Of a DNA stretch of 64,000 bases, positions 45,640 through 56,806 are shown piece by piece. This DNA is from Limanda limanda. Its lineage: Eukaryota; Chordata; Actinopteri; Pleuronectiformes; Pleuronectidae. A program made the position numbers and the translations under genes. The stretch spans positions 29,225,900 through 29,289,899 of the forward strand of contig NC_083638.1 in assembly GCF_963576545.1 (NCBI RefSeq). Direction: 5' to 3'. The stretch's first letter is position 1. Each line of letters opens with the position of its first letter. A model generated the notes under the pieces. The model saw nothing but the letters and a program-made list of their open reading frames with translations, did no database searches and had not been told where the DNA came from.

Positions 45640-46929
45640 CCACTTAGATGCTTTACGTGTATCAACAGCGAGCTAACGCTAGCTTGCTGCTAGTTTGTGG
45701 GAAGCATCGGACTAGGAGGTGGGGGGAGAGATCCCATTTCAGGTTCGGAGTGGAGGAACAATGCACTCGGAGGCAAAGCCGACTCGTAGCTTCTGTGTGT
45801 GTCTGTCTTTGTTAGAAAAAAGCACCGGAATGTGTTCAAGGACCCCCCCCCCGGTCTCCAGTTGCATTGTACCCGTGCCTGGGCGCTCGCTCAGCGGCAG
45901 CCTCTCCTGTGATGCCCGGGTGGCGAAGCGGAGGAGGAAGAGGGGGGGAGAAAGCTGCGCCTTGTAACTTTTGTGGCTCGTACAGATTTGCTCCACGCAC
46001 CCCGAGCTGCACAAACCGGTACCGGTCACCAGCAGCTCGTTGCCGCCTCCATCGCTCGCTTTAAAATAGACTCATACCCGGGGTTTTAAGTGCATTTCAC
46101 CGCAAAAGTTGCAGCAGTGTTAGCCTCCAAAGCTATAGCCCCCATCGATCCCTTTGTCTGTGTGTGTGTCTGTGTGTGTGTGTGTGTGTGTGTGCGCGCG
46201 CTCAGAATATATGCCCTGTATGAATAAATATACACATACAATTATATACTTAATACACATCTAATGCTTGTATGTAAATAAATGTACATCTTATCAGAAG
46301 GTGTAGTAGTTTGAAAATTGTAGCTTCAATGAAGAAACACAACAAATGAATACAGAAATATATGTGTAGGACAGTGACTTAAAATGATTTTTACAACCTT
46401 AAATACGCTAAGGGGAGATTTAAGACGTGAAAGTGGATGTGTGTATGTGTGAGTGACAGGGGGAGCGGGGCGGTGAGAGGGGGGGGGGGGGCACTCAAAA
46501 CCGGTCAATCTGAGGAGGGCTGTTTTAGACAAGGTAAAAGGCTGCTGTTTTAAATGATCCTCGTGGTATTTTGACCAAAAAATGTTACAGACATTTCATT
46601 ATGACCCCAAGGAACCATATTAACTGTGGTAAAATGGGCATAATGGGCGGCTGTGGCTGAGGGGTAGAGTGGTCATCCTCCAACCTGAAGGTCGGCGGTT
46701 CGATCCCCAGTCTGAACCATCTGCATGCCGAAGTGTCCTTGGGCAAGATGCTGAACCCTCAATAGCCCCCCATAGAATAACAAAGTGCTGCAAGTAGATG
46801 CACTGTATGAATGTGTGTGTGAATGGGTGAATGTGAAACTGTACTGTAAAGCGCTTTGAGTGGTCTTCATCAGACTAGAAAAGCGCTATATAAATACAAA
46901 TCCATTTCCATTTCCATAATATGTCTCCT
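45640..46929. mobile_element. piggyBac-like copy (reverse) with a SINE inside
   Basis: 45770-46640 is the reverse complement of about 18245-19110, including GTAGCTTCTGTGTGTGTCTG, the CpG-rich core (CCGGTACCGGTCACCAGCAG), the TG microsatellite (about 46157-46195) and TTTTGACCAAAAAATGTTAC. The right end ATGTCTCCT is followed by TTAA (46930-46933). The left end is not visible; the part before 45770 is diverged. The SINE at 46645 split it just before its end. Confidence 0.8.
46645..46914 (+). mobile_element. tRNA-derived SINE, 270 bp, 6-bp TSD
   Basis: CATAAT flanks both ends (46639-46644, 46915-46920); the piggyBac-like copy at 38805 has the uninterrupted GGGCATAATATGTC. The head has an A box (TGGCTGAGGGGTAG) and a B box (GGTTCGATCCC, 46697-46707) of a Pol III promoter. 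The body ends AAGCGCTATATAAATACAAA and the tail is ATTTCC repeats. Same family as 11991-12183. Confidence 0.93.
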
Positions 46930-47027
46930 TTAAATTATAATGATAAGGGATGGATTTCCATCTGTATTTGTTTATTGTATGTATTATTGTGTATATATTG
47001 GTTGCCTTATAGGTTAATGTTATGAAT

Positions 47028-48361
47028 GGGGGTAAGTGACGTCTCACCGGGGGGGTTTGTTTGTGGGGGCCGGTGAGCGACCAGCGAAGTTCAGTGAGGC
47101 GGACCTGAGGACCTACACAGGACTGGGAGGTCAGCGGTGGTGGGAATAGCTTGGACTATTTTGTAAATTATTGTTTGCCACAACTGCTTAAACTTTGCTG
47201 TTGGATGTTTTTGGGGATTCAGTACTTTAAGGGACAAACTATTACGTTTGATGAACTGAGGGACTATATCAGGGGTCGGCAACCTTTTTCACAATAAGTG
47301 CCATTGTGAAATTTTCTTGTTAATTAGTGTGCCATATCAACATTATTTTTAACATTAAGTTCTATTATTGAAGATTCACAACGGATATGTCATTTTTGTC
47401 TATCCATATTGGCTATATATATAGAACAACACTTAAAATAATCTGTTTATCATTATGACAATAGGTTTGTTATTAACCCCACCAACCACACTCATATTAA
47501 GAATTTCCCCACCCCATGACATATTGCACTGACACCATTTCAAAACACTGCTTTCAGTAACTCATTAACAAGTATTGCATTGGAATTGTCTAAAGTGGAC
47601 AAAAGCAGATCAAACATAAATAACAGTACTAGGGCTATACAAGAATGTGACCTCATGAAAAATTCAACATCTGAGTCAGAGAAAAAGAGGTGCACAAACA
47701 TGTGCAAATAGATGTGTAGGCCCTGCAACAAATACAATGATGGCTTTCAATCAGTGTGATCCCTGACCTTGCTTTCCTTTACTGAGCTCCATTACCTGGG
47801 GGTTGTAGTTGGTGAGTTTAAGTTGCACACATGCTTCGGAGTGGTCAGTGGTCAAACGACTGCGGGGGGGGGGGCTGAGCAGTGAGCCATGCGATAGCTT
47901 GCTTCGGTCCCATGGTTTTTGGCAGTGGCTCGTGCTTGGTCTCAAAGTGGCGCTTAACGAGGCTTCTTCTTCTTCCTATTTAATGGCGATTGGCATCCAG
48001 TCTATGGTGCAATACTGCCACCTACAACTGGGAGGTGTTAATACAGGATGCATGACGGCAAAACCTTTGAACATTTCTTTAATAGGAAATCGACTGCTAA
48101 TGATTATGGCGCCGCGTGCCAATGATGGCACACGTGCCTAAGGTTGCCGACCCCTGGACTATATGAACCTGGGGTAAGGGTGAAATCTTGATGTATGTGA
48201 TATGTGCAATAGGCAAGGTTATCGATCCTATAAACTATTATTCGTTCATTGTAAGAGGGTCAGTGGGCAGCGCCCGTACACAGCGAGACAGATCCACTCG
48301 TTCGGCTTTAGAATAACGTATGAAATTCTTCCCTGACATTCTTAACAGGGTGAATTGTTAC
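47028..48361 (+). mobile_element. Candidate gypsy LTR, split by a hAT MITE
   Basis: TGTTATGAATGGGGG at 47028 and GAATTGTTACA at about 48361 would give a TG...CA segment of about 450 bp once the hAT element is taken out. Its 3' part resembles the fragment at 40560-40645 upstream of the gypsy relic, so the two may be the LTRs of that relic. No polypurine tract is seen before 47028 and no target duplication was found. Confidence 0.4.
47270..48156. mobile_element. Non-autonomous hAT element, 887 bp, 8-bp TSD
   Basis: Ends CAGGGGTCGGCAACC and its exact inverse GGTTGCCGACCCCTG. GACTATAT flanks both sides (47262-47269 and 48157-48164). No transposase; the longest open frame (47809-48141) is not recognised. 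The 15-bp ends are typical of hAT. Confidence 0.95.
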
Positions 48362-51300
48362 AAAATCGCACAAACATGCTGTACATAGACAAAAGAACAT
48401 GCACACATCCATTCTTTCTGTAGCTAACACAAAAACATCACTTTAATCCTTCCCTATAATGTTTAACAAGTTGAACGACAGTAAACACATATGGTTTATA
48501 TAAGTGTTTGCCTTTGTAAATTTGGCGACATGGATTTTGTATCAGTTTTACATCAGTTTTTAATGGTAGACCTATTTACCCATATATGGGTTCAATTGAC
48601 CCTATCACTATGAATATTTTACCCCCCATCTTGGGATAAGTTTACTCAAAGGACCAGCTTTTTTTGATGGGTCATTGTTCTGAAACCATAATAATTAGAT
48701 AACTTAATTTCCATGACTACACAAATACCTGAGGTATATATCGAATCTATTGTTTGAAACAAATAAACTTCTGTTCTGCAGTCTAACCACGTTCTTCCCT
48801 ACCCAATAGTGTGTAGCTGACTGAAAGTGGGCAGCTTTTACTGTTGGAATCAGGGCCCAGAAATTTAAGAGTAATGCTGAACTGTAGATTAATTTAAAAG
48901 AATAAGAAATTATAAAAAAATCAGCCTTCAACTGCAATATTCAGAAAGGAAACTGAAAATATTAAGAATTCTAAACAGAGTTTGGTGTTTGTTACAGGGA
49001 CAGCAAATGCGGTCCCAGAAGCCAGGGATCATGAGAAATATCCACTGTTTGGCTGTGTTTCAATTTAGTGGGTGGGACGACACAGTCTAAGCTGTGATTG
49101 GCTTTGTTTTCTTTACATGGAAATCATTTAACCACTCTGACTCGGAGCTCCATAGAATAAATAACCACTTGTGGCTGCAGAGGCTGCTGCCTAGCAGCCA
49201 AAAGTTACAAACTGAGGCTTTTATGTCCAGTTTGTTTATGCTTGTGTTTTCAACATAAATGTATCTATTAAGTTCTCCAAACCTCCTCCTTTTTCATTGA
49301 AAATCTTTTCAGTTGTTTTTTGGCACTTTGTTAGTGAGATATATCAATTAACAACAATTTGTTGAGCCTGGGAATACTTGATAATTATTCCTCCTCGTCA
49401 GCAATTTCTAATTATATTCATTTTGTTTGTTTTTGGTTTGTTTTTATTCCAAAAAAATCTTTGATAAACATTTTTTATCTCCATGGGTTTTTTCCTCTCC
49501 TCTCCTGTAACTTAACACAGACCATGTTTCATATTTGTATTTTTCTTGATGTAACACGTTAACAATTCCTCTCTTAAATATCACCTGACAGTCTTATGCA
49601 ACTGCAAAACCAATTTACATGATACGTACATAGCAGTGCTGAAATGATCTGTCGGTGAAAAATGATAAATACCTCCTCAGTCAGTTGAAATATACATTTG
49701 TCGATATGTTCAGGCTAACCCTTAATTAAAACATAAGGTTAATATATGCTAATGTGGATTCAGATGCAAATTAAAAATATTTTTAATGAAATTCTTTTAC
49801 ACTGAGGATATTAAAAGGGATTTCCGCTAAAAAATACCTACTAAATATAGATCAAATGTATAGAATATAAAGAGAAAACCGATGAATAGATTTTGTTGAA
49901 AAATACCCAAATAACCTGTTTTAAAATCAAATCTTTGTCTGTCAACTTTCTAATGAAGGTGCTACACTTTGCCAAGGTTTTCAAGGTTGTGCCCTTGGGC
50001 CCAGTATGATTGAATAGAACACAGGAGCAAAAACAGAGCCACAAAGAGATATAGGGGAAGGAAGAGAGAGAAAGAGGCAGTAGCAAACACAGACGCAGAG
50101 AAAGACGGCAGCCAAAGTAATGAGCTTTGGAAAAGCAGAGCAAAGATGAAACGACTATCTCCTATGTTTTATTCATGTAGTTTGTTTTTAGCCTGTCGGT
50201 TCACATTAACTGCAGTGCACACACATACACATCAGCATTTATAAGAGCTTGCACGCAATAGTTTATCTTAATATAGGAAAAATGTCCAATTGAATGGCAC
50301 TTATCAGGACAAATTGTTTGCATCCAGGTTAGAGGCTCTAGACAATTGAATACTGTGGAAACATTTCCAGTGTATTAAACTGAATAGTCACTGATCAGGA
50401 TAAAGCAATGATATAAAGATAAATTAGAGTATGTACCCTTCTCTTTAGTTAATTTACTCAAGTAAAGTTTTGCACTTAATTTTCACCAGAAACTTACAAT
50501 TTCCTCCTCCAAGGAGGTTATATTTTAATCTTGTCGGCTTATGTGTAAACAGGATAACTCAATAACTATAAAAAAATATATATATTCTCATCACACTTCA
50601 TGGGGGGATAGGGCCTAGGCCTGAGTATTATTGGTTAATCCAAGATTTGTATCTTATAAAAAAATGTGTTTTACCTTTGAATTGTTTGTCATTTCCTTTA
50701 TCATTTCCTTTTCTTTTAAATGTTCTACCATAAGAATTAGACTGTCATGTGTATGATTGTTCCCTCTTGTAGGTATGGACTCCATTGAGTGACATGGGAC
50801 TTTTACACCCCAGATATTTTTTCTTGAAAAGTACAGGTCCTGTCAGTATTCAATTCCTTTTTTTCCTTTACAAGTCATCCAGTGTATAGATGCATGTTTC
50901 CAGCTGTATTCATGCCTTTTCCTCTCTACAATGGTGTCCCCTCAAACAAGGAGCATAGTAATTTACTTCAACAAAATAAGAATGCATATTCTGCACCTGC
51001 CTTTCTTGGCAGTTGAGATGATTCTTGTAAAGACAGATGTTATGTATGAGTTTCCTTTACCCTGACCTTGAGCTGACATACAGCAAAAAGGATCCTCCCT
51101 GAAGGAAATGTAAGTTAATAATGAATTGTCTTGCGAGCGAGATCACACAGGCCACATGCATACCAGAATGTCCCCCATCACGCATGGTTGATACTGTACC
51201 TGCTGGTTTAATGATGCTCTGTGAAAAAGTCCTATCGGCTATCACTTACTTAACTATTTTTATTCCCTTCAGTCAAGGCAGTGTATTCTCTGATGGTAGG

Positions 51301-51924
51301 ATTCCTCATCTAACTGCCATCTGAAAATTACCAATAACACAAACAGCTCTCTTCACTGCTCTCTACTTTACACTCATACATAGTGAACATTGTCACCTCA
51401 GTTCACTCCATAGAAAACCCAATCAATCCCATCGAAAATTCTTTACACAAAGTAGCGTTTGAAGGTGGCAAGACAGTCAATGAAAATACACAGGCCAAGC
51501 CACAGGTGGCACAAAGTTTGTTTTTCACTCCAGCACAATATAAGAACCCTCTTCAGCTCCTTGTAGGTTTGAAAGTCAAACCATCATACACATAGATGCA
51601 CTTCATATGCTCAACTCAATTAAACCACAACAGTGTGTTGAGAAAAACCAGCATGTGCACACAGGCACAGTTTGCACCTGTGGCATCAGTGCATCCATCA
51701 GAAACAGCACAGTGCCTGTGCTCCTGTGTGTGCAAAATTAGTTTGAGTATGAATTTGAGAGTGTGCAGTGGTTTGACTGAATAAACTGCATACTATAGTA
51801 TGAGGGTTTCATAGACGTATCTTTTCAAAACGGGACTATCACTTAAATATGCTGTTATTGTTTGCTACTGCCGGAAAAAGCAAAGTTCTAAGTTTTTCTC
51901 TGATAACCAAGGAAATGTATTTCT
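48362..51924. other. No recognisable gene
   Basis: AT-rich intergenic DNA with only short open frames (none above about 100 codons). No recognisable repeat boundary or exon. Confidence 0.5.
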
Positions 51925-52190
51925 TGAAACAGACATCCATCCAGCAATCCATTTATTCAGCTTATCGGGGCCAGGTTGCAGTGGCTGCAGGCTAAGCAGT
52001 GTATTCCAAACATCCCTCTCCCCAACAAAGTTTTCCAGCTCCTCTTGGGGAATCATGAGGCGTTTCCAGTCCAAATGGGAAACATTCTGTATGTAACCCT
52101 TGGTTACACTAGAATAAGTGTTAGTCTGGACCAGGATAGGAGATTCTAGGTAAGTAGGAGCCCTGGAGTTGAGAATCAATAATGAGAGAT
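51925..52190 (-). repeat. Non-LTR retrotransposon 3' end, minus strand
   Basis: On the minus strand GAGGAGCTGGAAAACTTTGT, CAGCCACTGCAACCTGGCCC and GATAAGCTGAATAAATGGAT lead into a GGATGGATG tail at about 51930. This is the layout of a common fish LINE end (Rex/RTE type), usually ending in ATGG repeats. Only the last 150-250 bases are present. The open frame on this strand is LINE-derived, not a host gene. Confidence 0.6.
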
Positions 52191-52220
52191 ACAAAAATAC
52201 AATTTCTTTAAATTAACTTA

Positions 52221-52525
52221 TGTAGTGAGTGGGGGACTTACATAATTCAACCTCCGCGCTCAGTATGTGTTCGCACCATTGTTTACGTAATGCGTTCGGC
52301 GTCAGGCTCCTGCGTGGGTCATGACGTCGACCCCAGTGCATGCTGGGTGGCGTGATGACGTCAGGGGCCCGGCGCGACGGGAACGTAATGACGTCCGGGA
52401 CCCCGGGGCATGCCGGGGTATTTAACGCCATCTTGTTTGTTTTGATGGGAATGCTAAATAAACGGAGCACCACTCGTGTTCCAGACAGGGTGGAAGTTGT
52501 GATGTGATTTATCCCAATTTCCACA
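52221..52525 (+). repeat. 5' LTR
   Basis: Starts TGTAGTGAG and ends TTTCCACA. Contains three TGACGTC words, a TATA-like GGTATTTAACG near 52417 and AATAAA at 52457-52462. The direct partner is 56498-56802. Confidence 0.96.
52322..52396 (+). promoter_or_regulatory. Cluster of CRE-type sites in the LTR
   Basis: TGACGTCG at 52322-52329, the full palindrome TGACGTCA at 52356-52363 and TGACGTCC at 52389-52396 are spaced by 33-34 bases, about three helical turns, upstream of the TATA-like box. CREB/ATF factors bind TGACGTCA. The same sites are in the 3' LTR at 56599, 56633 and 56666. Confidence 0.7.
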
Positions 52526-52545
52526 CTGGTGACCCTGACGTTCGT
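52526..52545 (+). other. Primer-binding-site region
   Basis: Directly after the 5' LTR comes C and then TGGTGACCCTGACG, which has the TGG start expected for pairing with a tRNA 3' end (CCA). I cannot assign the tRNA. Confidence 0.55.
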
Positions 52546-52578
52546 TTGATTGACGTTTTTCACAAACGGGACCTGACC

Positions 52579-53316
52579 ATGGCTGTGCACGCTGTGGCCC
52601 TCAAACTCCCCGAATTCTGGGAAGCATCAGCTTCAGCATGGTTCGCCCAGACGGAGGCGCAGTTTGCCCTGCGGGACATAACAGCTGACACAACACGTTT
52701 CTACTACGTTGTGTCAGCTCTTGGAAGTTCAACAGCATCCCGGGTGGTGAGTCTGCTGAAACACCCTCCAGCTACGGACAAGTATGAGGCACTCAAAGCT
52801 CACCTGTTAAAGACTTTTGAACTGTCAGACGCTGAGAGAGCCAGCAGGCTTTTCTCCCTCCAGGGACTGGGTGATAGCAAACCATCTGAGCTCATGGACC
52901 ATATGCTGGATCTCCTGGGGGAGCACAGCCCCCATTTTCTTTTCACCCAGCTTTTCCTGCGTCAGCTGCCTTCCCAAGTCAGGGCTGCGTTGGCCAACAC
53001 CACAATCACCGACTGTAGACAACTGGCTGAAGAGGCTGATAAATTTTTTGTGGCGAGTCAAGAGCGCTATGTAATGGCCGCGTTTCTGGCACCGCACGGC
53101 GATCCAGTGACCATGGAGGATTCCACACTCATCGCAGCAACCTCTTCTCGTCGGCAGCAGTCTTCTGGTCGGCAGCAACCTTCAGGCCCCCAACAGTCTT
53201 CTTCAGGCTTGTGCTTCTACCACGAGAAGTTTGGACCGAAGGCTTATAGATGTCGGCCGCCCTGCAGGTTCGGCGGGTCGGGAAACGCCAGGGCCGGCGC
53301 TCAGCAGTGGCCATGA
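52579..53316 (+). CDS. gag: Gag of the Ty3/gypsy element
   Basis: Structural capsid/nucleocapsid polyprotein, 245 residues from ATG 52579. That start is preferred to the upstream in-frame ATG at 52504, which lies in the LTR, because GACCATGG is a good initiation context. The N-terminal part begins [16 protein letters not shown] and contains [14 protein letters not shown], a block common in mag-like gypsy Gag. The C-terminal part is Ser/Gln-rich, then [18 protein letters not shown] from residue 212, a CFYH-x-x-FG-x-x-A-x-x-C-x-x-PC motif used by this lineage in place of a standard CCHC knuckle. Stop TGA at 53314-53316 overlaps a pol ATG. Pol is in the -1 frame. No internal stops; probably functional. 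Confidence 0.92.
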   Translation: MAVHAVALKLPEFWEASASAWFAQTEAQFALRDITADTTRFYYVVSALGSSTASRVVSLLKHPPATDKYEALKAHLLKTFELSDAERASRLFSLQGLGDSKPSELMDHMLDLLGEHSPHFLFTQLFLRQLPSQVRAALANTTITDCRQLAEEADKFFVASQERYVMAAFLAPHGDPVTMEDSTLIAATSSRRQQSSGRQQPSGPQQSSSGLCFYHEKFGPKAYRCRPPCRFGGSGNARAGAQQWP

Positions 53317-56300
53317 GTGTCGGCCACGTCGGCAGGCTGCTGTTTATCCGGGACAACATCTCCGGACGACGTTTCCTGTGCGACACGGGAGCACAGAGGA
53401 GCGTCCTGCCTGCATCCCGTTTGGATATGGTGACCGACAGCCACGGGCCCCCGATGGAAGCGGCTAATGGGACCCCCATCCGCACGTATGGACTGAGGTA
53501 CGTTGAGTTGTGTTTCGGGGGGCATCGGTTTGGCTGGGATTTTGTCACGGCAAAGGTCGCCGTTCCCCTCCTTGGCGCTGATTTTTTGTGTGCCCATGGA
53601 CTGTTGGTGGATGTAAAGAACCGCCGTTTGATCGACGCCGTCACGTTCTGTTCTTATACGTGCACACTCGGCGGGGCTGGCTCCATGGGACTGTCTAGCA
53701 TGCTGTCCACACCGGATGACTTCCACCGGTTACTGGCTAGCTTTCCATCACTCACTCAGCCCACTTTCTCCGCGTCTGCCGTGAAGCATGGTGTGGAGCA
53801 CCACATCGCCACTACTGGTCCACCCGTCTACGCCCGTGCTCGCCGCCTCGACCCGACCAAGCTTGCCGTGGCTAAGGCCGAGTTTTCCAACATGGAACGC
53901 CTGGGAATAGTCCGCCGATCCGACAGCCCGTGGGCGTCACCTCTTCACATCGTCCCCAAGCCTGGTGGTGGCTGGCGCCCATGTGGCGACTACAGGCGGC
54001 TTAATGAGGCAACAACACCTGACCGATACCCAGTCCCGCACATACAGGATTTTTCAGCACACCTGGCCGGGATGGTGATTTTTTCTAAGGTAGACCTCGT
54101 CCGGGGCTATCATCAGGTGCCTATGCACTCACTGGACATTCCAAAAACAGCGGTGATTACGCCGTTCGGGCTTTTTGAGTTCCTAAGGATGCCGTTCGGA
54201 CTTAAAAACGCAGCCCAAGCTTTTCAACGCCTCATGGACTCTGTTTTACGTGACCTGCCTTTTCTTTTTGTGTATTTGGACGACATTCTGGTTGCAAGCA
54301 CGTCCGAATCTCAGCACCGGTCGCACCTCCGAGTGCTTTTTGAGCGGCTCAACCAACATGGCCTGATTGTTAACCCTGCTAAGTGCCAGTTTGGTCGCTC
54401 CACCATTGATTTCCTGGGACACAGAGTCACTAAGGATGGCACAGTCCCTCTCCCATCAAAGGTGGAGGCGGTCACACGTTTTCCACGCCCGCTCACCGTG
54501 AAAGCCCTGCAGGAATTCCTCGGCATGGTGAACTTTTATCATCGGTTCATCCCTCGAGCCGCTCAGCTCATGCAGCCCCTGCACGAAGCCTTGAAAGGCA
54601 AGCCCATGCACGCTGTGGACTGGACTGAGGGCAGGGTTAAGGCTTTTGCTGACACTAAGGCAGCCCTTGCGCACGCCGCAATGCTGGCACATCCTTCTGC
54701 CACAGCCTCCATCGCCATCACCTCAGACGCCTCGGATTACGCTGTCGGGGCTGTCTACGAGCAGTGGGTAGGCGGGGCCTGGCAGCCGCTTGCTTTCTTC
54801 AGTCGACAACTGCGCACCAACGAGCGGAAATACAGCACGTTTGATCGGGAGCTGTTGGGTCTCTACCTCGCCATCAGACACTTCCGTTTCCTGCTGGAAG
54901 GTCGACACTTCACCGCTTTCGTCGACCACAAACCGCTGGTTTTCGCCATGGCCAAGGTGGCTGAGCCGTGGTCCGCCCGCCAGCAACGTCATCTGTCCTA
55001 CATCTCCGAGTTCACCACGGATTTACAGCACGTGGCCGGTAAGGACAACCAGGTGGCGGACTGCCTGTCACGGGCTGTGGCAGGAGCTGTCCATCTTGGC
55101 CTGGATTACGGCCGCATGGCAGCGGACCAGACCACAGATCCAGACTTACACACCCTGAGGACCTCGACTACAGGTTTGAGGATAGAGGACGTCGTGTTTG
55201 GGGAGGCTGACACCACGCTCCTGTGTGACGTCTCCACAGGCAGGCCTCGGCCGATCGTGCCCACGGGATGGAGACGGCGCGTTTTTGATGCCATCCATGG
55301 CCTCTCCCATCCTGGGTCAAAAGCGTCGCAGAGACTGGTGGCGGCGAAGTTTGTTTGGCACGGCCTCAAAAAGGACGTTAGAGACTGGGCTGCCACTTGT
55401 CTGGAGTGCCAACGGGCCAAAGTGCACCGACACACTAAAGCCCCGTTAGAGTTGTTCCCGGTGCCAGAGAGGCGGTTTGATCATGTCAACGTGGATCTGG
55501 TTGGCCCTCTACCCTCCTCTCATGGTTTCACCTACCTGTTCACCATGGTTGACAGGACCACCCGTTGGCCTGAGGCTGTGCCACTGACATCGCTGACATC
55601 CGTGGAGATGACACGGGCATTTATCGGCACCTGGGTTGCCCGCTTTGGCACCCCTTCGGACATATCCTCTGACCGGGGTGCGCAGTTCACGTCTGAGCTG
55701 TGGAACACGGTGGCCCAGAGCCTCGGAGTGAAACTCCACCGCACGACTGCATATCACCCGCAGGCTAACGGTCTCTGTGAGCGGTTCCATAGGTCGATGA
55801 AGGCTGCACTTCGGGCTGGCCTCAAAGACTGCAACTGGGTCGACAAGCTCCCGTGGGTGATGCTGGGCATCAGAACTGCACCAAAGGAAGACCTGCAATC
55901 CTCATCCGCGGAGCTTGTCTATGGCCAGCCTCTGCGGGTCCCAGGGGATTTTGTTCCTACCTCCAACGTCCCTTGGTCTGCGGCTCCCCAGCGGGCCACG
56001 CTACTGGACAACGCAAGGCTTTTCGCACCTGTCCCTACTTCCCGGCACGGCCTCCCTCAGTCGCACATCCCCGCTGGGCTTCAGAAGGCGGAGTACGTTT
56101 TTGTTCGCCACGACGCTCACAGGGGACCACTACGGCCGCCCTACGAGGGCCCATTTCGCGTGTTGGAGAAGGGGGACAAACATTTTGTGGTGGACATGGG
56201 AGGCAAACCGGAGCGACTCTCCATTGACCGCCTCAAACCAGCTCATCTGGACGTGGCTAAGCCTGTTGAAGTAGCCCAGCCCCCACGACGCGGGCGGCCT

Positions 56301-56372
56301 CCAGTTATGCATCCACCCCCTGTTCCCCTTCTTATCAAACCTCCCACACTCCATGCCCCACACTCCTGTTGA
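53250..56372 (+). CDS. pol: Pol of the Ty3/gypsy element (PR-RT-RH-IN)
   Basis: Polyprotein, open for 1040 codons from 53250; the true N-terminus depends on how pol is expressed (see the junction). Numbered from 53250: aspartic protease CDTGAQRS (D45) and LLGADF (109-112); reverse transcriptase [11 protein letters not shown] (D282) and VYLDDILV (D344, D345); RNase H TSDASDYA (D493), FDRELLG (E534), FVDHKPL (D559); integrase zinc site H683, H687, C717, C720, then D749 (NVDLVGPLP), D808 (SDRGAQFT) and E844 (GLCERFHRS), a D-D-35-E spacing; a GPY/F-type segment (959-969). The tail after 1000 is proline-rich. No stops, no lost catalytic residue, no chromodomain and no env. It copies the element RNA and inserts the DNA. 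Confidence 0.95.
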   Translation: MSAALQVRRVGKRQGRRSAVAMSVGHVGRLLFIRDNISGRRFLCDTGAQRSVLPASRLDMVTDSHGPPMEAANGTPIRTYGLRYVELCFGGHRFGWDFVTAKVAVPLLGADFLCAHGLLVDVKNRRLIDAVTFCSYTCTLGGAGSMGLSSMLSTPDDFHRLLASFPSLTQPTFSASAVKHGVEHHIATTGPPVYARARRLDPTKLAVAKAEFSNMERLGIVRRSDSPWASPLHIVPKPGGGWRPCGDYRRLNEATTPDRYPVPHIQDFSAHLAGMVIFSKVDLVRGYHQVPMHSLDIPKTAVITPFGLFEFLRMPFGLKNAAQAFQRLMDSVLRDLPFLFVYLDDILVASTSESQHRSHLRVLFERLNQHGLIVNPAKCQFGRSTIDFLGHRVTKDGTVPLPSKVEAVTRFPRPLTVKALQEFLGMVNFYHRFIPRAAQLMQPLHEALKGKPMHAVDWTEGRVKAFADTKAALAHAAMLAHPSATASIAITSDASDYAVGAVYEQWVGGAWQPLAFFSRQLRTNERKYSTFDRELLGLYLAIRHFRFLLEGRHFTAFVDHKPLVFAMAKVAEPWSARQQRHLSYISEFTTDLQHVAGKDNQVADCLSRAVAGAVHLGLDYGRMAADQTTDPDLHTLRTSTTGLRIEDVVFGEADTTLLCDVSTGRPRPIVPTGWRRRVFDAIHGLSHPGSKASQRLVAAKFVWHGLKKDVRDWAATCLECQRAKVHRHTKAPLELFPVPERRFDHVNVDLVGPLPSSHGFTYLFTMVDRTTRWPEAVPLTSLTSVEMTRAFIGTWVARFGTPSDISSDRGAQFTSELWNTVAQSLGVKLHRTTAYHPQANGLCERFHRSMKAALRAGLKDCNWVDKLPWVMLGIRTAPKEDLQSSSAELVYGQPLRVPGDFVPTSNVPWSAAPQRATLLDNARLFAPVPTSRHGLPQSHIPAGLQKAEYVFVRHDAHRGPLRPPYEGPFRVLEKGDKHFVVDMGGKPERLSIDRLKPAHLDVAKPVEVAQPPRRGRPPVMHPPPVPLLIKPPTLHAPHSC
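53280..53327 (+). promoter_or_regulatory. gag-pol junction: slippery heptamer plus ATGA overlap
   Basis: G GGA AAC at 53280-53286 is in the gag phase required for a -1 slip, after which translation reads KRQGRR in the pol frame. GTGGCC (53307-53312) and GGCCAC (53322-53327) can form a 6-bp stem with a 9-base loop, about 20 bases downstream. In addition the gag TGA (53314-53316) overlaps an in-frame pol ATG (53313) as ATGA, and that pol start is followed directly by protease sequence. Confidence 0.6.
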
Positions 56373-56486
56373 GGCGGGATACCTGCCACAGTAGTGTCTC
56401 CTCCACCCCCTCCAAAACGCAGTCGTTTTGGCCGGTTAATACAACCACCTGTTTGGTGATATTTTTTGTCTGCTATGGTGAATTCT

Positions 56487-56497
56487 GGGGGGACGTG
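56487..56497 (+). other. Polypurine tract region
   Basis: GGGGGGA directly upstream of the 3' LTR (with CGTG in between), the position of the plus-strand primer. It is short for a polypurine tract. Confidence 0.6.
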
Positions 56498-56802
56498 TGT
56501 AGTGAGTGGGGGACTTACATAATTCAACCTCCGCGCTCAGTATGTGTTCGCACCATTGTTTACGTAATGCGTTCGGCGTCAGGCTCCTGCGTGGGTCATG
56601 ACGTCGACCCCAGTGCATGCTGGGTGGCGTGATGACGTCAGGGGCCCGGCGCGACGGGAACGTAATGACGTCCGGGACCCCGGGGCATGCCGGGGTATTT
56701 AACGCCATCTTGTTTGTTTTGATGGGAATGCTAAATAAACGGAGCACCACTCGTGTTCCAGACAGGATGGAAGTTGTGATGTGATTTATCCCAATTTCCA
56801 CA
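56498..56802 (+). repeat. 3' LTR
   Basis: Same 305-bp sequence as 52221-52525 with one difference by eye (A at 56767). Small open frames inside or across its junction are not genes. Confidence 0.96.
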
Positions 56803-56806
56803 CTTA

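Larger units (their letters stand above)
52221..56802 (+). mobile_element. Complete Ty3/gypsy LTR retrotransposon, 4582 bp, no env
   Basis: Two 305-bp LTRs (52221-52525 and 56498-56802) bracket open gag and pol. CTTA flanks the element (52217-52220 and 56803-56806), a 4-bp target duplication. By eye the LTRs differ at one base (G at 52490, A at 56767), so insertion is recent. A primer-binding-site region (TGGTGACCCTGACG) follows the 5' LTR and a purine tract (GGGGGGA, 56487-56493) precedes the 3' LTR. Pol order is protease, reverse transcriptase, RNase H, integrase, which defines Ty3/gypsy. The gag zinc-knuckle style and PBS region recall the mag-like lineage, which is my inference. Confidence 0.96.

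Noticed and set aside
46645..46720. tRNA gene from A and B boxes
   Set aside because: The boxes belong to a SINE head; no full cloverleaf, and a target duplication and tail are present.
52213..52590. 125-codon minus-strand frame, with a similar one at 56436-56843
   Set aside because: Antisense of the two LTRs; it recurs only because the LTRs do.
53129..53726. Minus-strand open frames opposite gag/pol
   Set aside because: Shadow frames of GC-rich coding sequence.
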